From Colias croceus (Eukaryota > Arthropoda > Insecta > Lepidoptera > Pieridae): a stretch of 64,000 nt of DNA. The stretch lies in contig NC_059540.1 in assembly GCF_905220415.1 (NCBI RefSeq), positions 1,495,501 through 1,559,500 of the forward strand, read 5' to 3'. Below are positions 1 to 14,249 of the stretch, in pieces. Position 1 is the stretch's first letter; each line of letters starts with the position of its first letter. A program made the position numbers and the translations under genes. The notes under the pieces are model-generated. The model was not told the DNA's origin. It did not search any database and was given only the letters and a program-made list of their open reading frames with translations.

Positions 1-1709
1 GTTTATACTACCTACAGGGTGAAATTGCAAAGAAATTTTGTTGTTTGGAAACCTGTATTGTTCGACCATATTGACGATCCTAAACTATAAACAAAGACGT
101 TATCACGTTCCTTATAACCACAAATAATTACATATGATATAGATGATGTGGAAGGTGGAATTAAATACTTTATTCATATAAGTCATGACAATATTATGTC
201 ATTGTGTACATAGTTACTCACGCTGATAAATTGTAATCGCACTATTTCAAGTACACGTCCGGTTATATGCTACAAAACATTTAATTAATTAATCGTAATG
301 CTTGATGATTTTGTTGATATATCCGCATAAATATACTCCTCTGTCAGTCATATTAGCAAGGTAAACATTGCCAACATTATCCACATCTAAATAAAACAGA
401 AATGCAACATTAAACAATAGAGTTGCAACAATTGAGCAAAATTCTTTAGATTCATTCCATCAGTCAAGTACGGAACCTTTTGCGCTCAAGTGTATTCGCA
501 CTTGACCTATTTAATTAGTATCAAGTCACATGATAATTGGCTTATTACCGACGTTCGACACTATCTTGGTCAAACGTCAGTGCAATATTAACTATAGTGA
601 CTACAGCTAATTTGCCATTCATTCCCAGATCTACCTTTGTATTAGGAACGGTATAACAATACGGACTTTATTTTAATATTATAAAACATACTCACATACA
701 ATAATACGAGTTCAGCAGCTAACCGAACGATACTCTCCACGGACGACATATCAAATGGTACCACCAAGGTCGCATGTAATTATAAACCAACACAAGTGTT
801 TCAGCAGACCCCACATGTGCACTGGCAACAGCCAACTAACATTTGGTCACCGACTTTAAATTTTATAATATAAAAGTTATATACACAAATCTCATGTGTT
901 GAACAGGTGCTAATTTTCAGTACGACAAAATATATTCTAATTTCTATTCTAACTTGACCACCGTGACTACTGTTTTCATCGTATCGAAATACCACCTTCA
1001 CGGTCACAACTCAATGACCTATACATAAATATTTTATGAAAAGACAAATTTATAATACACTTTTACAGTCATTCACATCGATTTATGATATTGATATGAG
1101 ATTTTTCGCGACTTATTCACTGGTCAAGCCCACACGAAGCCGCTGATGTCACCACGCACGTAAGGTTCTATGGCACTCATAGAATAAACAATAGATCAAG
1201 CCGGCTATTATGCAAATAGACGCAAAAGATACCCAACAGTTCGGCACTCTAAATATCTCCTCCCCATCGCACCTGTATTTGTCACGTATTCAAACTTAGC
1301 ACTGACACCGTGACATTTGCATTACTGAGCTACGAATAATGCTCCTAACCTCGATAACTAAAGTTCACTTTGCTTTATTTTAAATGGTCTTACGTAAAGC
1401 GACCATACCTGCTCATGAGTAACGCAAACAATCGCCCGAGACAATTTTACTATAGTGGCCTTTAGTAACGTCATACGCGATGAAAAACGATAAGATAATG
1501 CCGTGGATAATTTGCATTGACAACACTCGATAGCAGGACCGCACTAATTAATATTCGAGGAAAGGTTTATTTTCAGTGACTAATCGTACATTCCAAAATA
1601 AAGACGTGTATGGTCATCTCAATGACAACATTTATTGCACATAAAAATGTTAATAAGGCATGCAATAGACGGCTTAGGGGTCAGAATTCCTTATAAGAAA
1701 AATACGTAC
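1..1709. other. No gene recognised; left flank of a minus-strand 5' exon
   Basis: AT-rich non-coding DNA. The only longer reading frame here (801-1007, minus) has no recognisable domain and no start context, and I treat it as chance. If the exon at 1710-2054 belongs to a gene continuing leftwards, this stretch is intron. Confidence 0.5.
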
Positions 1710-2054
1710 ATGATTGTGTTGGTCTCCAAGGATACCAATTATTGGGTTATCATCGACGTCGGAATCCTTACGTCCATCAACTGTTTCCACATCACCATTT
1801 TGCACATTACCATTCGTCTCACAATTTTCCACACTACTTACACAATTCAAAGCGTTAATAATGTTTTCGTTACAGTCATTTTCACTATTTAGAGTTGTGT
1901 TGATTGTTTCGTTGACAGGTATACTAGAAGACTCTGTTTCATCTTTTCTTTCAACGAATTCATCTTCTGAATCGCCGAAATCAGCGTCTGTGAACGCATC
2001 TCCACTCTCATCATCAGTGTTTTCAGGTGTAGCCATTTCGGTTCTGTTGCCCAT
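1710..2054 (-). CDS. Candidate first coding exon, acidic N-terminus (possible alternative LRRFIP start)
   Basis: The exon starts with ATG at 2054 (a second in-frame ATG is at 2036) and encodes 115 residues. It then meets a strong donor, CAT|GTACGT, with GT at 1709-1708. The product is very acidic and Ser/Thr/Asn-rich (DDESGDAF, DFGDSEDEFVE) and so probably disordered; I recognise no domain. Its donor is in phase 0, like those of the coding exons at 10752-10976 and 19304-19401 on the same strand. It could therefore be an alternative first exon of the same gene (inference), or the 5' exon of an unrelated gene to the left. The composition, uninterrupted frame and donor make a chance ORF unlikely. 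Confidence 0.5.
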
Positions 2055-5000
2055 ACTGCGATTGAGTCACTTATTGTCTATTATTCGAAGAAAATAAACA
2101 AATCTTGGCACTTTGTTTTCACATTCCCAGCTACAATCAACAATCACGTTGCAGTCCCACATGAGCCACTTGAATAGAAAGGATGAACGCAATTTGTGCG
2201 CGATTTTCTTGATGCACTTCGTATTGGACACGATAATACACAAGTTTATTTCGTTATCTAATCAAAAATCCACTTTATTCTTGTATCAGCTGTCGATATG
2301 TTTCCATTGTTCGTTTTAAACGATAAGCCGTTACCCAGATATCACAATTGAACTGTTTTGTTTATGCAGTTTTATTATTTATCAACAAACTTTTATAATT
2401 ATTTTTATTCTTCTCCACATTTGTAATTTATTTCCACTCTACAAATCCGGTATCTTTAACCAATTAATAAACTATACGTAACGTTGATTTCAAGGGCGTT
2501 ATTTTTGTTTTTATTTTTTTTAAAGGCGCGTACACACGTGCTACGACCCCGCTGTCGCCGCAGGACTGGTGCGCTCCATCGCTAAACCGCGACTATCACT
2601 TTCGTAATCAAACCGTCGCAAAGTATTATTGTGGAAGGTTTACACTTTACACTTTAGAGGACACGAGGGGTGTATCCAATTATCATCAGGTTACCGTTTT
2701 GCGAATTGAACCGGATTATAATGTGAAGCTCGTTAGTTCATTATTTTGTTGTTAGGCGTTATATTGTGCCATCATAAATACCATTCATATTCAATAGAAC
2801 AAATATAACGTTACAGAAAAAATGTAGAGTTAAAAATACTGGAATGATTAAAACTATGGTATTATTTAAGCCCCTAAAATCTAAACAATAATGCATTAGA
2901 TCATCGATGAAATAAAAATTACTATCATCGCAACTGAAGATGGCCTCTTAGAACTACATATCTTGTGAGATAACTAATTGATAAGTTATCACGACAAATA
3001 TTAACAAACACACAAAAAGACTATTCACACAATGTCGTAGGTTTATTTATATTGTAGTGAAAAAGCGAAACATTTGCGATAGGAAGAAAAAATAATTTCA
3101 TGAAGTCAAACTCAACCTTTTCATTCGTATATGGAGAACGTCTTCATAGTTAAAACTTCTTTTAACATTGTTCAAATATTCATTTCCTACAAACCAATTA
3201 ATGGCATGACCTATACGTATTTTAAAGAAATATGCATTATAATGAAACCGAGCGGAAACATCCAGTTGTATTAAAGATTGATGATGTCAACCGGTATCTG
3301 TTGCATTTTTGTATAGCCAATGCACTGATGAATAGTACACACTTTTATGTGACAAACTACAGCAATTTGATTCTAATATAAGACCGTAGTTAGCTAGAAA
3401 CTAAAATATTGTAGTCGCTCAACTTGGCTGCGCCTGAGTTGCACCGGCAGTAAAAACAAAATCAAATAACCTGTGTCGACGAAAGTAACTCTAATGGAAG
3501 TGAATTAGAAAATTGACTATTGTACGGTACGATAAATTTTAATAAATCCATTACAAACAATCCTCCACAAATTTTTGCCCCTTTTAATATTATTGTAGCT
3601 AGAGTGGATTTGTATTAAAACATGTCTATTTCGAGAATTTGTTGGGATTAAACAATTACTTCTCATACATGTGCAAATGACGTCATTTCCTAATCGCCGT
3701 CTAGACGAGGTCCTACTTACCAAGTCTACACAAAGGTCAATGTGTAGCCAAAGACATACTATAAAGTTTGCTTGAGCATCTTAATTCTTAGTTGCGTCAC
3801 TTAAGATTTCGGTTCAAATGCATCTTCTTCGAATAGTGAGATATGAGTACCCATTACCCAAGAATTCGTTAAAATGGTTCAAACTAGCATTTATTTCCGA
3901 CCAAATATCAGCCATAACATATTTTTAATTTATTACGTAAGCCTCCGTAAGCAAAACATTTGCCGAGAAACTAAAGCAAAATCAAATCCAATTTACGCCC
4001 TTTAAACCTATTATGTATTTGCAACTGAATCACAAATACACTAGGATGCATATTATCTCCTCCTTCAAGCTCTACTAAGATCCCGAAAATCGCTTAAGAC
4101 TTTTCCATCCTGTATTGACCTTCACTTGAAACAAAAAAAAGTTAAGTCATTCAAACAGGCCTGCACATTTGCACAAAACACATCAAGCAAAGCACACATT
4201 GTGTAGCCACCGTTAAGGCTGATTCATACCACCCTCACACACACCTCACAAGTATTTCCCGCGCAAGTCATATTCATCAGTGATTAATGGCGCATTGTTA
4301 TGGTGTACGCACACCTTTAGCGGTTATGTCCTGGGGTTTATGCAAAATTATGTAATTAAAAACGTTTGACTCGTAAACGGATAGTGTATTGTTTTTAAAC
4401 AAATATATATGATTGTACTAAAAATCGACAAATTGAAGCCAACACTATCTATAGTACAGAAGAATATAAATTACGTAATAGAGAAAGTACTTATGAAAAA
4501 ACAAAGGTTTAAATAGTCAACTATAAATCTCAAAACACGTTACGAAAGAGTTAATTTAGGTGCTTATTTGCATTTTTCAGTATTATTACAGTATGCAATG
4601 CGAGGTTAATATGCGGAATAGAAGCAACAAAATTTAATTGCCCACTACACTTAAATTACTTCCAACTCAGCATAAAACGTTAATTAAAAAGTACCAAGGT
4701 CTTGTATGTCACGTATACAAACAGACGAGGCAAGGTGAAGCAAACAGTGATAAAAATAGGTTGTACAACAATTACCTCAACGTGCAAGAAAGAGCACATT
4801 AAAAAAAATTTAACCGTTCACGATCACATATTTTCTGGGTCTTCCGATTTTAGGATGTACGATCCTTCCTCGAACTGAACGTGAACTCCTGGATGACTTC
4901 TTTCAATATTATGAATTGAGATTGAATACAAATGTTCCGGGTACATTTTCTGATACCCAATAAATTCTGACAATAAAACTTTATTCACTGCTTTGAAACT

Positions 5001-6049
5001 TACAAATACTATGCTATATTATATCCTTGTTAATATTTAACAGAATGCTGTAGAACAAGGGCAAGAATTTATAGATGCTTACAGCTATAGGCTTTGCTAA
5101 GTACAACAACCTTACAGCAGATACTATCATGTGAACTTTGTTCAAATCAAACCAAGCTGAGGATCCTGAATCTTCCACCTAAGAATTTCAAACGCCTGTA
5201 ATCGCACCAGATAATCTCAAAGACAAATAATTGCGATAATTACACATGTGTATCTATTTATATAAATGTACGCACATAATTATCAGCACACAATGCGCTC
5301 TGCCCTACTAACATTATCAAGGGAAGCTTACATAACACAAGCGATAAAGCATACACCAGCTCATACAGTCTAATTAAATAACACATAATATGGCTGCTGT
5401 AGACGGTAAGAGTAAACGGTGGAGTGAACTAGCATACTTCTACCAGTTTTAGTAAGGTAACTGTTCAAATTTTAGGACTCTGCTCTACCAATGGTGTCTG
5501 CATTAGTATAGTAAGTAGGATAGTTAGTACTCTACCACTCTACTCTACCGTTTACTCTACCCGTGTACAGCAGCTAATAGAGTTAAATACGCTCTACATC
5601 AAACAATAAATCCAGAAACAAATGTTTATATGGGATATTCAGGATTCATTCAGAAAACATGAATAGATAAAGGTATAGATCAAATTTCTTTTAACAGAAA
5701 GAACAAAACAATATACATACATAGCTCTTCTATTATGGTTGATGAATGGATTTATTTAGGCCAAATGTATAGAGGTTAACATTTTTATTTTTACTCTATT
5801 TTTCTTTTGAGACAGAGTAGAGTTATGTGTGTGTTGTTTTAGCCTTTAGGATACACACAATTGTAAAATGAAATTTGATTAATATTTGGCTTCGTTTGAT
5901 CTACAAGTAGCGTATTTCGTTTTATAAAAGTAGAACAAACTCATAGCATTCGAATATGAAAATAACGAGCATATTGTTAATATTCAGTTCATTGAATTAA
6001 AAAGTGCAATCTAGCAAAACTGGAACCAACTTTAAAAAAACATTCTTAC
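2055..6049. other. Gene-free, AT-rich spacer or intron
   Basis: I see no conserved coding exon. The only clear structure is the small inverted-repeat element at 5391-5576. A GC-rich patch near 2525-2600 contains a GCGCGTACACACG-type motif often seen at MITE ends, but I could not find its partner. Confidence 0.5.
5391..5576. mobile_element. MITE with about 30-bp terminal inverted repeats
   Basis: The left end reads GGCTGCTGTAGACGG followed by AAGAGTAAACGGTGGAG. The right end is its imperfect inverse (CTCTACCGTTTACTCTACCC, then GTACAGCAGC). The element is about 185 bp, has no coding capacity, and is flanked by TA on both sides, as for Tc1/mariner-type MITEs. Confidence 0.7.
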
Positions 6050-6260
6050 CTAAAGTTAGAACTCGTTTGATAACACAATCAGCACAAATCCGAAACAAAA
6101 CACCACACCACAGACACGCACAAACACTAGTTCAATTAGAAAGCACAGATCACCACTGAGCACGGGCCACGGTGCACAACTGTCGAGAGTGCTTCACAAA
6201 AACGATTCAATTGCACGTTAGAAAAAACGGAGATAAACTGGCGACGAGCGGTCAAAAAGG
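6050..6260 (-). promoter_or_regulatory. Candidate promoter and non-coding first exon (minus strand)
   Basis: The minus strand ends in an excellent splice donor, TTTAG|GTAAGAATG (GT at 6049-6048). It is preceded by about 200 bp of sequence without an ATG-initiated frame that looks like an insect 5' UTR, and by a CpG-rich patch at 6260-6400 resembling a promoter. The right limit is a guess. It could be a non-coding alternative first exon of the same minus-strand gene as the exons at 1710, 10752 and 19304. The 61-codon reading frame at 6218-6403 has no family signature and I do not call it. Confidence 0.4.
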
Positions 6261-6437
6261 CTATATCGGACGGTTAACTGGACCGGAGCCTGACAACGGG
6301 ACCGGCGCACGCGCACGTAAATACCATGACATTTAGTGCGTACGCGCGTGGGACACGCTTTCTTGGGCCGCTGTACCAGCAGAGATGTGGAATGGGAATG
6401 CAATTATTCATACATACATACTATGATAATTGAAAAT

Positions 6438-6611
6438 CTCTAAATATAAAAATGAATCCCTATTTCCCTTGGTCACGACATCACGCGTGAACGGGTTTAC
6501 CGATTTCGATGATTCTTTTTTTTATTATATTCCTTGAAGTACGAGGATGGTTCTTATGGAAAGAAAACGTAAATATATTCCACGGGCGAAGCTGGGGCGG
6601 AACGCTAGTAG
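6438..6611 (+). repeat. Lepidopteran interspersed repeat, family A (CTAGT-tailed)
   Basis: Head of the type TATAAAAATGAATC, body ACCGATTTCGATGATTC and GAAGTACGAGGATGG, tail CCACGGGCGAAGC then GGGGCGGAACGCTAGT. It shares this with copies near 8711-9051 and 61012-63301. The TC start, CTAG end and short GC hairpin before the end fit a non-autonomous Helitron (inference). Confidence 0.7.
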
Positions 6612-7856
6612 TAAATAAATTTCCGAGGTGTCTACGTTTGAACTTTTTTTGGAGGCAATGATACAATGGCAACATCAATGTTTAATTCTGACTCAATGAT
6701 TATTGCAAAACGACTTATGGGGTCATTCAATAGAGTAATTACAAATCTGAGAACACATTCCACAAAAAAAAAAATGAAAATTAAATACCGGTTATTCAAA
6801 TTTAATAGAAGTAAAATAAACGCTTAACATGAGGTCAATAAATTGAGAAATAAAAAAATTAAGGATGACCTTGAAAGGTTCTTTTCGAACTATATTAGAG
6901 ATAAAATTGTATACAATAAGTTTACGAGTAGCCTGTTTAAAAACTGGTTCTTACGATGTACAAGAGTAGTGGCTGATAACAAAATTCCGAGGAAAATAGG
7001 TATAGTACCAACAAAACTGTCATAATATGCAAATTTTACTACACATTTTTGCGAAACTGGAAAAGCACGAAAAGATTGCTGAAGCATCGGTATTGTAAGA
7101 TAACCGAGAAGAACACAAGGCAGGACAGAAAGTCGTATAGTCGAAAGGTTAATTATTAAATGTGAGGTACACGAAGTAACACATAGCGTGTAGTACAAAA
7201 AGTGTACTTGGAAATATGTTATAATTTATGCTGCCCTTATCTAAAATTGCAAAAGTCATGCGACTACAATAGCATAGTTCAAAAAGCAGCGCATTTAAAA
7301 TGGAAGCAATATTACTTCTACTGGGGCACATTCTTCCTCTTTAACAGCTATTTGAGATTGCATAAACATGCCATTTAAACTGCAGTAGATTTATATTTCC
7401 TGAGCTAAATATTTTAATATTTTTTGTAAATAATTACGATTATTGTAAGCACAATAGAGTACAAACATAATTGCTAACAAAGCCAGTAGGTTTGCGGTCA
7501 GCACTCAGCAGTGAGCAACATACTCAACCGCAACGCTGCAAATCCTATCTAAACAGAGATCGAACAGAGATCGAATTGTGCCAGACTTCCAGAAAACGTC
7601 ACGTTTATCGTACGATCCCTATAATTAAGAAGGTGATATATTCACATATTGGCTATTACATTTCCCTTGTATGTACATATATTGTATACTGACACTGATG
7701 ATGGTTTTAAATATTGTAAAAACCTAGTATTTTGAAACCCTTGATGGTTGAACCCAAGTTGAAACTAAACTCGACATTGTCACTTGAAAATGACAAGTTT
7801 TGGACATTGTCTAACTGCCAGATATGGTGGAATCGTTGTAACTGCATATCAAGTTA

Positions 7857-8091
7857 CTAGCTGTGCCACGCGGTTTCACCCGCATTGCTCCTCTCCTGTT
7901 GGTCTTAGGGTCGATCTTAGGTCGATCTTGGGTCGATCTTAGGGTCGGATCCATATAATATAACCTATAACCTTCCTCGATAAATGGGTTATCTAACACC
8001 GAAAGAATTTTTCAAATCGGACCAGTAGTTCCTGACATTAGCGCGTTCAAACAAACAAGCAAACTCTTCAGCTTTATAATATTAGTATAGA
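7857..8091 (-). repeat. Lepidopteran interspersed repeat, family C (Lep1-like), with internal minisatellite
   Basis: Inverted copy of the family that starts CTAATATTATAAAGCTGAAG and GTTTGTTTGTTTGAACGCGC and ends in a GGTGAAACCGCG...GCTAGT tail. Other copies are at 33334-33530, 46748-46985, 59546-59730 and 63738-63920. This copy alone carries four to five short tandem units of the type GGTCGATCTTAG at about 7900-7947. The family resembles the Helitron-like Lep1 repeats described in Lepidoptera (from memory). Confidence 0.7.
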
Positions 8092-8710
8092 TTTCAATAT
8101 TTATTTAAATGTTTTTCGATGAGGGGATAAATTTTATTTCTAAAACGTCAAAATTATATACCTATCGAACACCTTACAGTTTAATAATAAACTTAAAATA
8201 GTTTGGAAAATCCAAAAGTGCACGCCTCATAATCTCATCCTTTACAATAAAATTGTGCAATGTATGATACATAAAGACATTTTAAGTTTGAGTGACAGTA
8301 GTACCCACCTCAACGCTTCGCTTATGAGGCGTGCAATACGAAAACGAACCAATAGAGATATCGTATATTTCCAATTACTTTATCACTAGAACGCATATGG
8401 TATAACTGCATTAAGCTAATGGTTATTTAATATAGATCAGTATTGATATTTGAAACCATACTAGAACTCACGGTCGGGGTGAAGGAAACTTACTTAGTTA
8501 CTTAATATAGAGTCATAACGTTAAGTGGATAAATATGAATATAAATATTTACGTGAACATGCAACGATGGTGTTCTGTTCAAAAATGTTTTGGGTTTCAA
8601 AGGGAGAATATCTGATGTTAAAATAGAAAGCGGGTTACTCGTTGTCAAGAAAAATAAAGTCAAATGCGCTCGGCCTCACTTGTCTTCAAATTCAAGATTT
8701 CTTATATTAT

Positions 8711-9051
8711 ATGTACCACGGGCGAAGCCGGGGCGGACCGCTAGTCTAATATATAAAAATCAATGCCACTTTTCGTTGTAATTCCATAACTCGAGAACGG
8801 CTGAACCGATTTCGATAATTCTTTTTTTATTATATTCCTTGAAGTACGAGGATGGTTCTTATGTAGAGAAAACGTTAATCTTCTAATATATAAAAATCAA
8901 TGCCACTTTTCGTTGTAATTCCATAACTCGAGAACGGCTGAACCGATTTCGATAATTCTTTTTTTATTATATTCCTTGAAGTACGAGGATGGTTCTTATG
9001 TAGAGAAAACGTTAATATGTACCACGGGCGAAGCCGGGGCGGACCGCTAGT
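8711..9051 (+). repeat. Family A repeat: tail joined to head, then a 137-bp tandem duplication
   Basis: A family A tail (ACGGGCGAAGCCGGGGCGGA, CTAG at 8741-8744) is followed at once by a family A head starting TCTAATATATAAAAATC at 8745. The body 8745-8881 is repeated almost without change from 8882, and the second copy continues into a complete tail ending at 9051. The tail-to-head junction without a gap is as expected for tandem rolling-circle insertion. Confidence 0.8.
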
Positions 9052-10751
9052 ACATTTATAAAAATTTCCATATTAAAATAGCATCGTCGTTTTAGTTTAT
9101 AGACCGGGTAGACCTGGAGAATATTGCGACGAGCTGATTGATCGTTAAATTGAATCATTAAATTGCTATTTGTAGTAGATTTGTAAGTTGTAACATTTAT
9201 ATAAAACAAATCATCTTAAACTTTCTTATTCACTATTGATTTGTCACCTATTCTTACTGATTTCTCTCAATGTTGCATTAGGTAACATTTTCGCAACAGC
9301 ATAATTTTTACACCTCCAAGTTTTATTGAAGAGAAATCGCAAAGTTATACCATAATATTAAGTGCAATGAAGACACGATGTAATTGCGAGGAAATAATAT
9401 AAATATATTACGTGACTCACACGTAAGATGCGCTCGAATCGTGCGCACAGCGCCGGAGTATTTTGATACCGACCAATTATTATAAGGGTATGTGAATAGG
9501 CCGAGAGACAACGATGTATTTATTGGTATTATTTTATTAAATATTATGTTGAAGTTGGTATTTTAAAGTAAAAAATAATTTATATTTTTAAATGACCCAT
9601 ATGACCAATATTTACTAAAATATCAAAACAAATCGAGTTATTTTCGAATTGAAAAACGAATCCAGAACGCAATAACACTTGTTTGTTATAGAAATTAATT
9701 TTATATTAATTCATAAACCTTTCCTAACGGATGTAATACTACAACCAAAATGAAAATGTATAAATTATCGGATGTAATTTAAGACAATCAATATTTGCTA
9801 TATACTTATTTACTTTCAGAATCTATCAATAATACAAACAAATATTCTACCGTCTCTGTGGTATAACTTTCGCGCGAATATGGCATTTCCTTCCGGCTTG
9901 CCGCTTGCCGCTGAGGGCGATGACGTGATGTTGCAAAACTTAACAGAATACATATAACGTCAAGTAAAGAAATGTTTATATAAAATAAATAAATGGCTCG
10001 TCTTAAGCTATGTACGCCCGGAAATAGCCCTGTTTGAGACATCAATTTTCAGTTTAGACTCTACTATGTTAAAAATAAACTTTGTGTATATTACTTACTT
10101 TTCTTCAGTAACATAAGTTTTTATAGCTTTTTATTCATTGACCTGCTTTAGACTATTATTTTATAAAAAAAACTTTGTAGTAATGCTCTAATTATCCAAT
10201 TAAAACTCTTCTACTATTGCTATTAACTTTTGATTTTACTTCAATCACATAAGTAAACGGTCAGCCAGCTCTTGGTCTACCTTTAGGCTTTCCTTCCGGT
10301 AGACCGCTCACCACAAACGCGGCTTATGAAAACAAACTCGCGTTAATCTGATGCAACTTCTGCACTAATTATTATCGTTACATAATCATGTTTTTATTAA
10401 CTTCACGTTCATATTCGGCAAACCATTAATTTCCCAAATTAGCAACCTCATTCTATCTATATAGACGCTAATGGCCGGTGTTGTAATTTATGAAAGTTTT
10501 TATAATTACTAGTAAACAATCATATTTTATCAGACTTTATTTATTAAAAAGTTTTATAACTTTAAAATTAACGAACCGTATTACAAATGTTCTGTTATTA
10601 TTAACAGTATCTATTTACAGCTTCGCATTTTAATCACCTCTCAATCTCTCAATCATATACGAATTTGCATAATGTTATTAAAAACAGTTGAAATTTCGAC
10701 AAGGAATAATCCTTGTCGAAATTTCGTACATAAGTACGCATCTCGACTCAC

Positions 10752-10976
10752 CATCTTCGGCCTCACATGGCACACGACAGAGCGAGCGGAATCCTCATCG
10801 CTGCTCTCCAAGCAATCCGACAGGGAGGGTGATCTCCTGGCGGGCCACGGCTTGGCCCGCTCGAGGCAGGGCGATGTGGTCACCAGCGGCTGCAGCCACG
10901 GCCCGCTCCCGCGCCACCACGACACCAGCGCCGGCGCCACACCCACCACCATCGCTAGTCCCAACTTAACCATCAT
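10752..10976 (-). CDS. Candidate first coding exon with a hydrophobic N-terminus (possible alternative LRRFIP start)
   Basis: ATG at 10976 (a second at 10973) opens a 75-codon frame ending at the donor AAGATG|GTGAGTCGAG (GT at 10751-10750). The first 20 residues are hydrophobic (MMVKLGLAMVVGVAPALVSW) and could be a signal peptide or anchor. The rest is basic and then acidic (SLSDCLESSDEDSARSV). The exon is much more GC-rich than its surroundings, supporting real coding. I recognise no domain. It ends in phase 0, like the exons at 1710-2054 and 19304-19401, and may be an alternative first exon of the same transcription unit (inference). Overlapping reading frames on the plus strand are shadows. 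Confidence 0.5.
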
Positions 10977-13900
10977 ACCCGATAACAATGTTCACATTTG
11001 TTTACCAATACGCCACAACACCGAATACTAGTTCAAAACAAATACTACGTACGTGTCTCTAATTAAAGTCCACAAACTAGCGACCACGGTCTATAAACTT
11101 TAAGTTCGTCAACGCACGTCAAGCGGCGCGGCCATAAATATAAAAAATACATCTATTTTCGACCGGCGCACTCTTTCTACGAGGGTTTTCAACGTGACGC
11201 CGGCACACGTGCGAACGGTGTACACATAAGTGGCTTACGTGCAGGAGTCAAGGAACAAATGCAGCATTAGCACTCGCTTGCATAAGCTCCTCATCGGCCA
11301 CTTTAATATGATTAGTCTAATGCTAGAAACGTCCAGGGCAACTGTCACGTTTGCACGTCTATAAGCTGAATAAATCACGGCACTGTCACACTAACGACCT
11401 CGGCGAAGCGCGATATAACGCCGGGAATTCTCAGGTATTCAGAAACTGCAATAAGTCACTGTGGAACGCAACGCAACGCAACGATTCCATATAACACTGA
11501 AATGTTGAATGTCGATTCGTGTCACGCACATTCACCACTTAATTCACACATCCGATGCACATTAAACTGTGTGCAAAAATCGTAGAGCTATCAGCGACTG
11601 CAATAAGCTAAAGATTACAAGGCAAAATGCATGGAACGTTCCCTCGCGATGGCAGACAAGCGAGTGGCGGTCGTTGACGCTGGAGCTTTGCGCCCCCCTC
11701 CCTCTCCAGCCGCCCGCCCATAACCACCCTTTGAACTGACCTGACTGAATGCAAGTGCATGTGTCTAATTGAGAGATTATTTTCGAATGTCGCAATTTGG
11801 GTCAATATGTAACAGTTGTACAATGTGAGCGGTGGTTGCGTATCGATGAACTAGTTTATTGCATCTTATCGCGTGTTAATCCCATACGAATTGAGAACAA
11901 TTTTCTTTAATTATTGTTGACAATGAAACGCTTAATTAGCGTGTAATAATAATTTGTGAAACTTTACAAAAGTATAAAATGTAGTGCGAATGGTGTTACG
12001 TAATGTTGAATTAATCACAAATCGCGATCATCAAATCAGATTGCAACATGTTTTCTTTTTTTGTTGTGTAGTCATCTTGCCGTGAAACTATAAAAACAGA
12101 TAGAGCAAGATGGCGATGTTTTAAATTAGTTTTGGTTCTTTTTTACAAGATTGTACATTGATTTTTTTACGCTGCGTTCAAAATAAATCCCTTAGATCTC
12201 ACAATCCAAGCATGTAGTTAAGTATTTATCTTGGAATGGAAGGATAAAAAACCTATAAAATTGTGTGTTACAATACAAACTCTTGCGAAGCCGATTCAGA
12301 AAATTTCTCTTTCGCTGGAAACGGCGAAGGAAGGGTTCCGGTTCTGCAACTGGTTTCACATCACTTAATTAAGTATACTTTGCAATTACCTCGCTAACTT
12401 TCTTAGAAACTATTATTTAATTAAAATTCTTCTTTATCAAAATGCCATGATTATATAGTAAAAGATATGTAGGTACGATAAATTCCAATTCTAACATAGA
12501 GCTCGACTTCTCAATTAGATATGTAGGTAACGAGGTCTCCAATTCAGTCAACATTCCCATTAAGTCATGACGCCTCTCATCTCGTCCAAGTTTTTTCCCA
12601 TTTATAATTCTAAAACGCAGTACAATTTCACATGCCCCCCTACAATTGCATCAGCCGGGTGGTCGCCGGGGTATGGGGCAGACCGATCGATCCCGGGCGG
12701 CTTACGTCGGTACCAGACGTTGAAAAACTTTCCGTCTACTCTCGTGGGCTGAGAACCTCGTAAAGGGTTTAATAGCGATAAAATTTATTAGGCTTTGTCG
12801 CAAGTATTTCTGGATAGATCGATTGGTAGAGCTTATTAAAGACTGTCTCCATAGGAACGCTTGAAGAGTAAAAATGTTGCCAAATTTCTGACGAATGATA
12901 ACGTTGAAATAGGTTCCTGACTTTAAAGCTGGCAAACAATGGAGTGTTTTATTTACAGCTAAATTTGTCCAGAAACCAGAGTGAAGTTCTGAATTTCATC
13001 TCATATCCAAATAAACAACCAAACCAAATGATCTTCAATCGAACATAATGATAATGTTTCCACCTGACAAACTTCCTTTCTAATAACATACTCGACTTCC
13101 TCTACGGTGCTTAATTTCCGTTTGAGGAATATAGCTGGGATGTTTTGTTTGTTTTGTTAGAAGCTTAATCTCTAATCAAAATATAATAAGATGAACATTT
13201 TCAAAGTACTACAGCTACCTAACATAAGTATCCCACCATAACTTTCCAAATGCCCATAAATTTAGAATTAAGTGGAAATGTAACCTGAAAAAGACACAAT
13301 AAAGCTCAGGAAGATAATAATTAATGCGACAAACGTCACAGGATATAGCTAGTATTACATGAATAGTTTCTGGCGAACGCCAGCCAGGCTGGATCGATCC
13401 ACGTCCCAGTTAACAGAGTCATTGTCCTTTATCGAATACAACTTGAACATTAAAAAAGCTGGTCGAGTTTTTGGCTTGAGAAAATACAGGTTTTTATTTA
13501 ATTTACACCTTCGGCCTCGTTGATAACAGCAATTAGGCAATAACCAAGGACCTCATTAAAATTAATGAGACCAGAATAACATTTTAGTTACAGTAAACAT
13601 TTATAAACCAAATTATCACAGCTCCTTTTCAGACATCCTATTATAAATAACTAACTTTATAGTATGTAGATCGTAGACGCTCTACGTATATAACGTACGT
13701 ACATACATTAAAATGATAAGTTTCCTGTAAGTGAATTCTGATAGGTAAATAGAAACATAGAGCAGGCGTAACGTTACCATACGTTACGGAAACTTATATG
13801 GAAAAGAGTTAACGCGCGATAAGATAAAAGTGCACGCAAAACGGCAGACGTAACCTTGTATACATTCATACTTGTGTATTTAAAAATATATTTTTTTTTA

Positions 13901-14249
13901 TTTCGATCACCTTAAATTTTTGTATTCTCAAAAAAAAAATATAAATAATAATTGAGAGGTTGAAAATACAGTACTACAGTAATACTTAATAATATAGTAA
14001 TACAGTACAGCTGTATAATATGGTATTAGATCTGTGCTTATTCAAAATTTCAAAGAGCTAAATGCTAATACAATTACAAATCTGCGCACGCGATAAATTT
14101 TATATAGTTAATGCATAAATAAATCATTGATTAAGCTAATGTATGCTTAGCAATTGCAAATGTTGAATTATGTTTCGCATCAAGTCTAGCTTGCTATAAA
14201 GGCTACTTTAGTATAAATATAGCTCGATGAAAACCTACTCAATGCTTAC

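Noticed and set aside
11562..11823. Two overlapping minus-strand ORFs in a GC-rich patch
   Set aside because: No domain, no clear donor in frame, low-complexity Gly/Arg/Trp content; more likely promoter or UTR.
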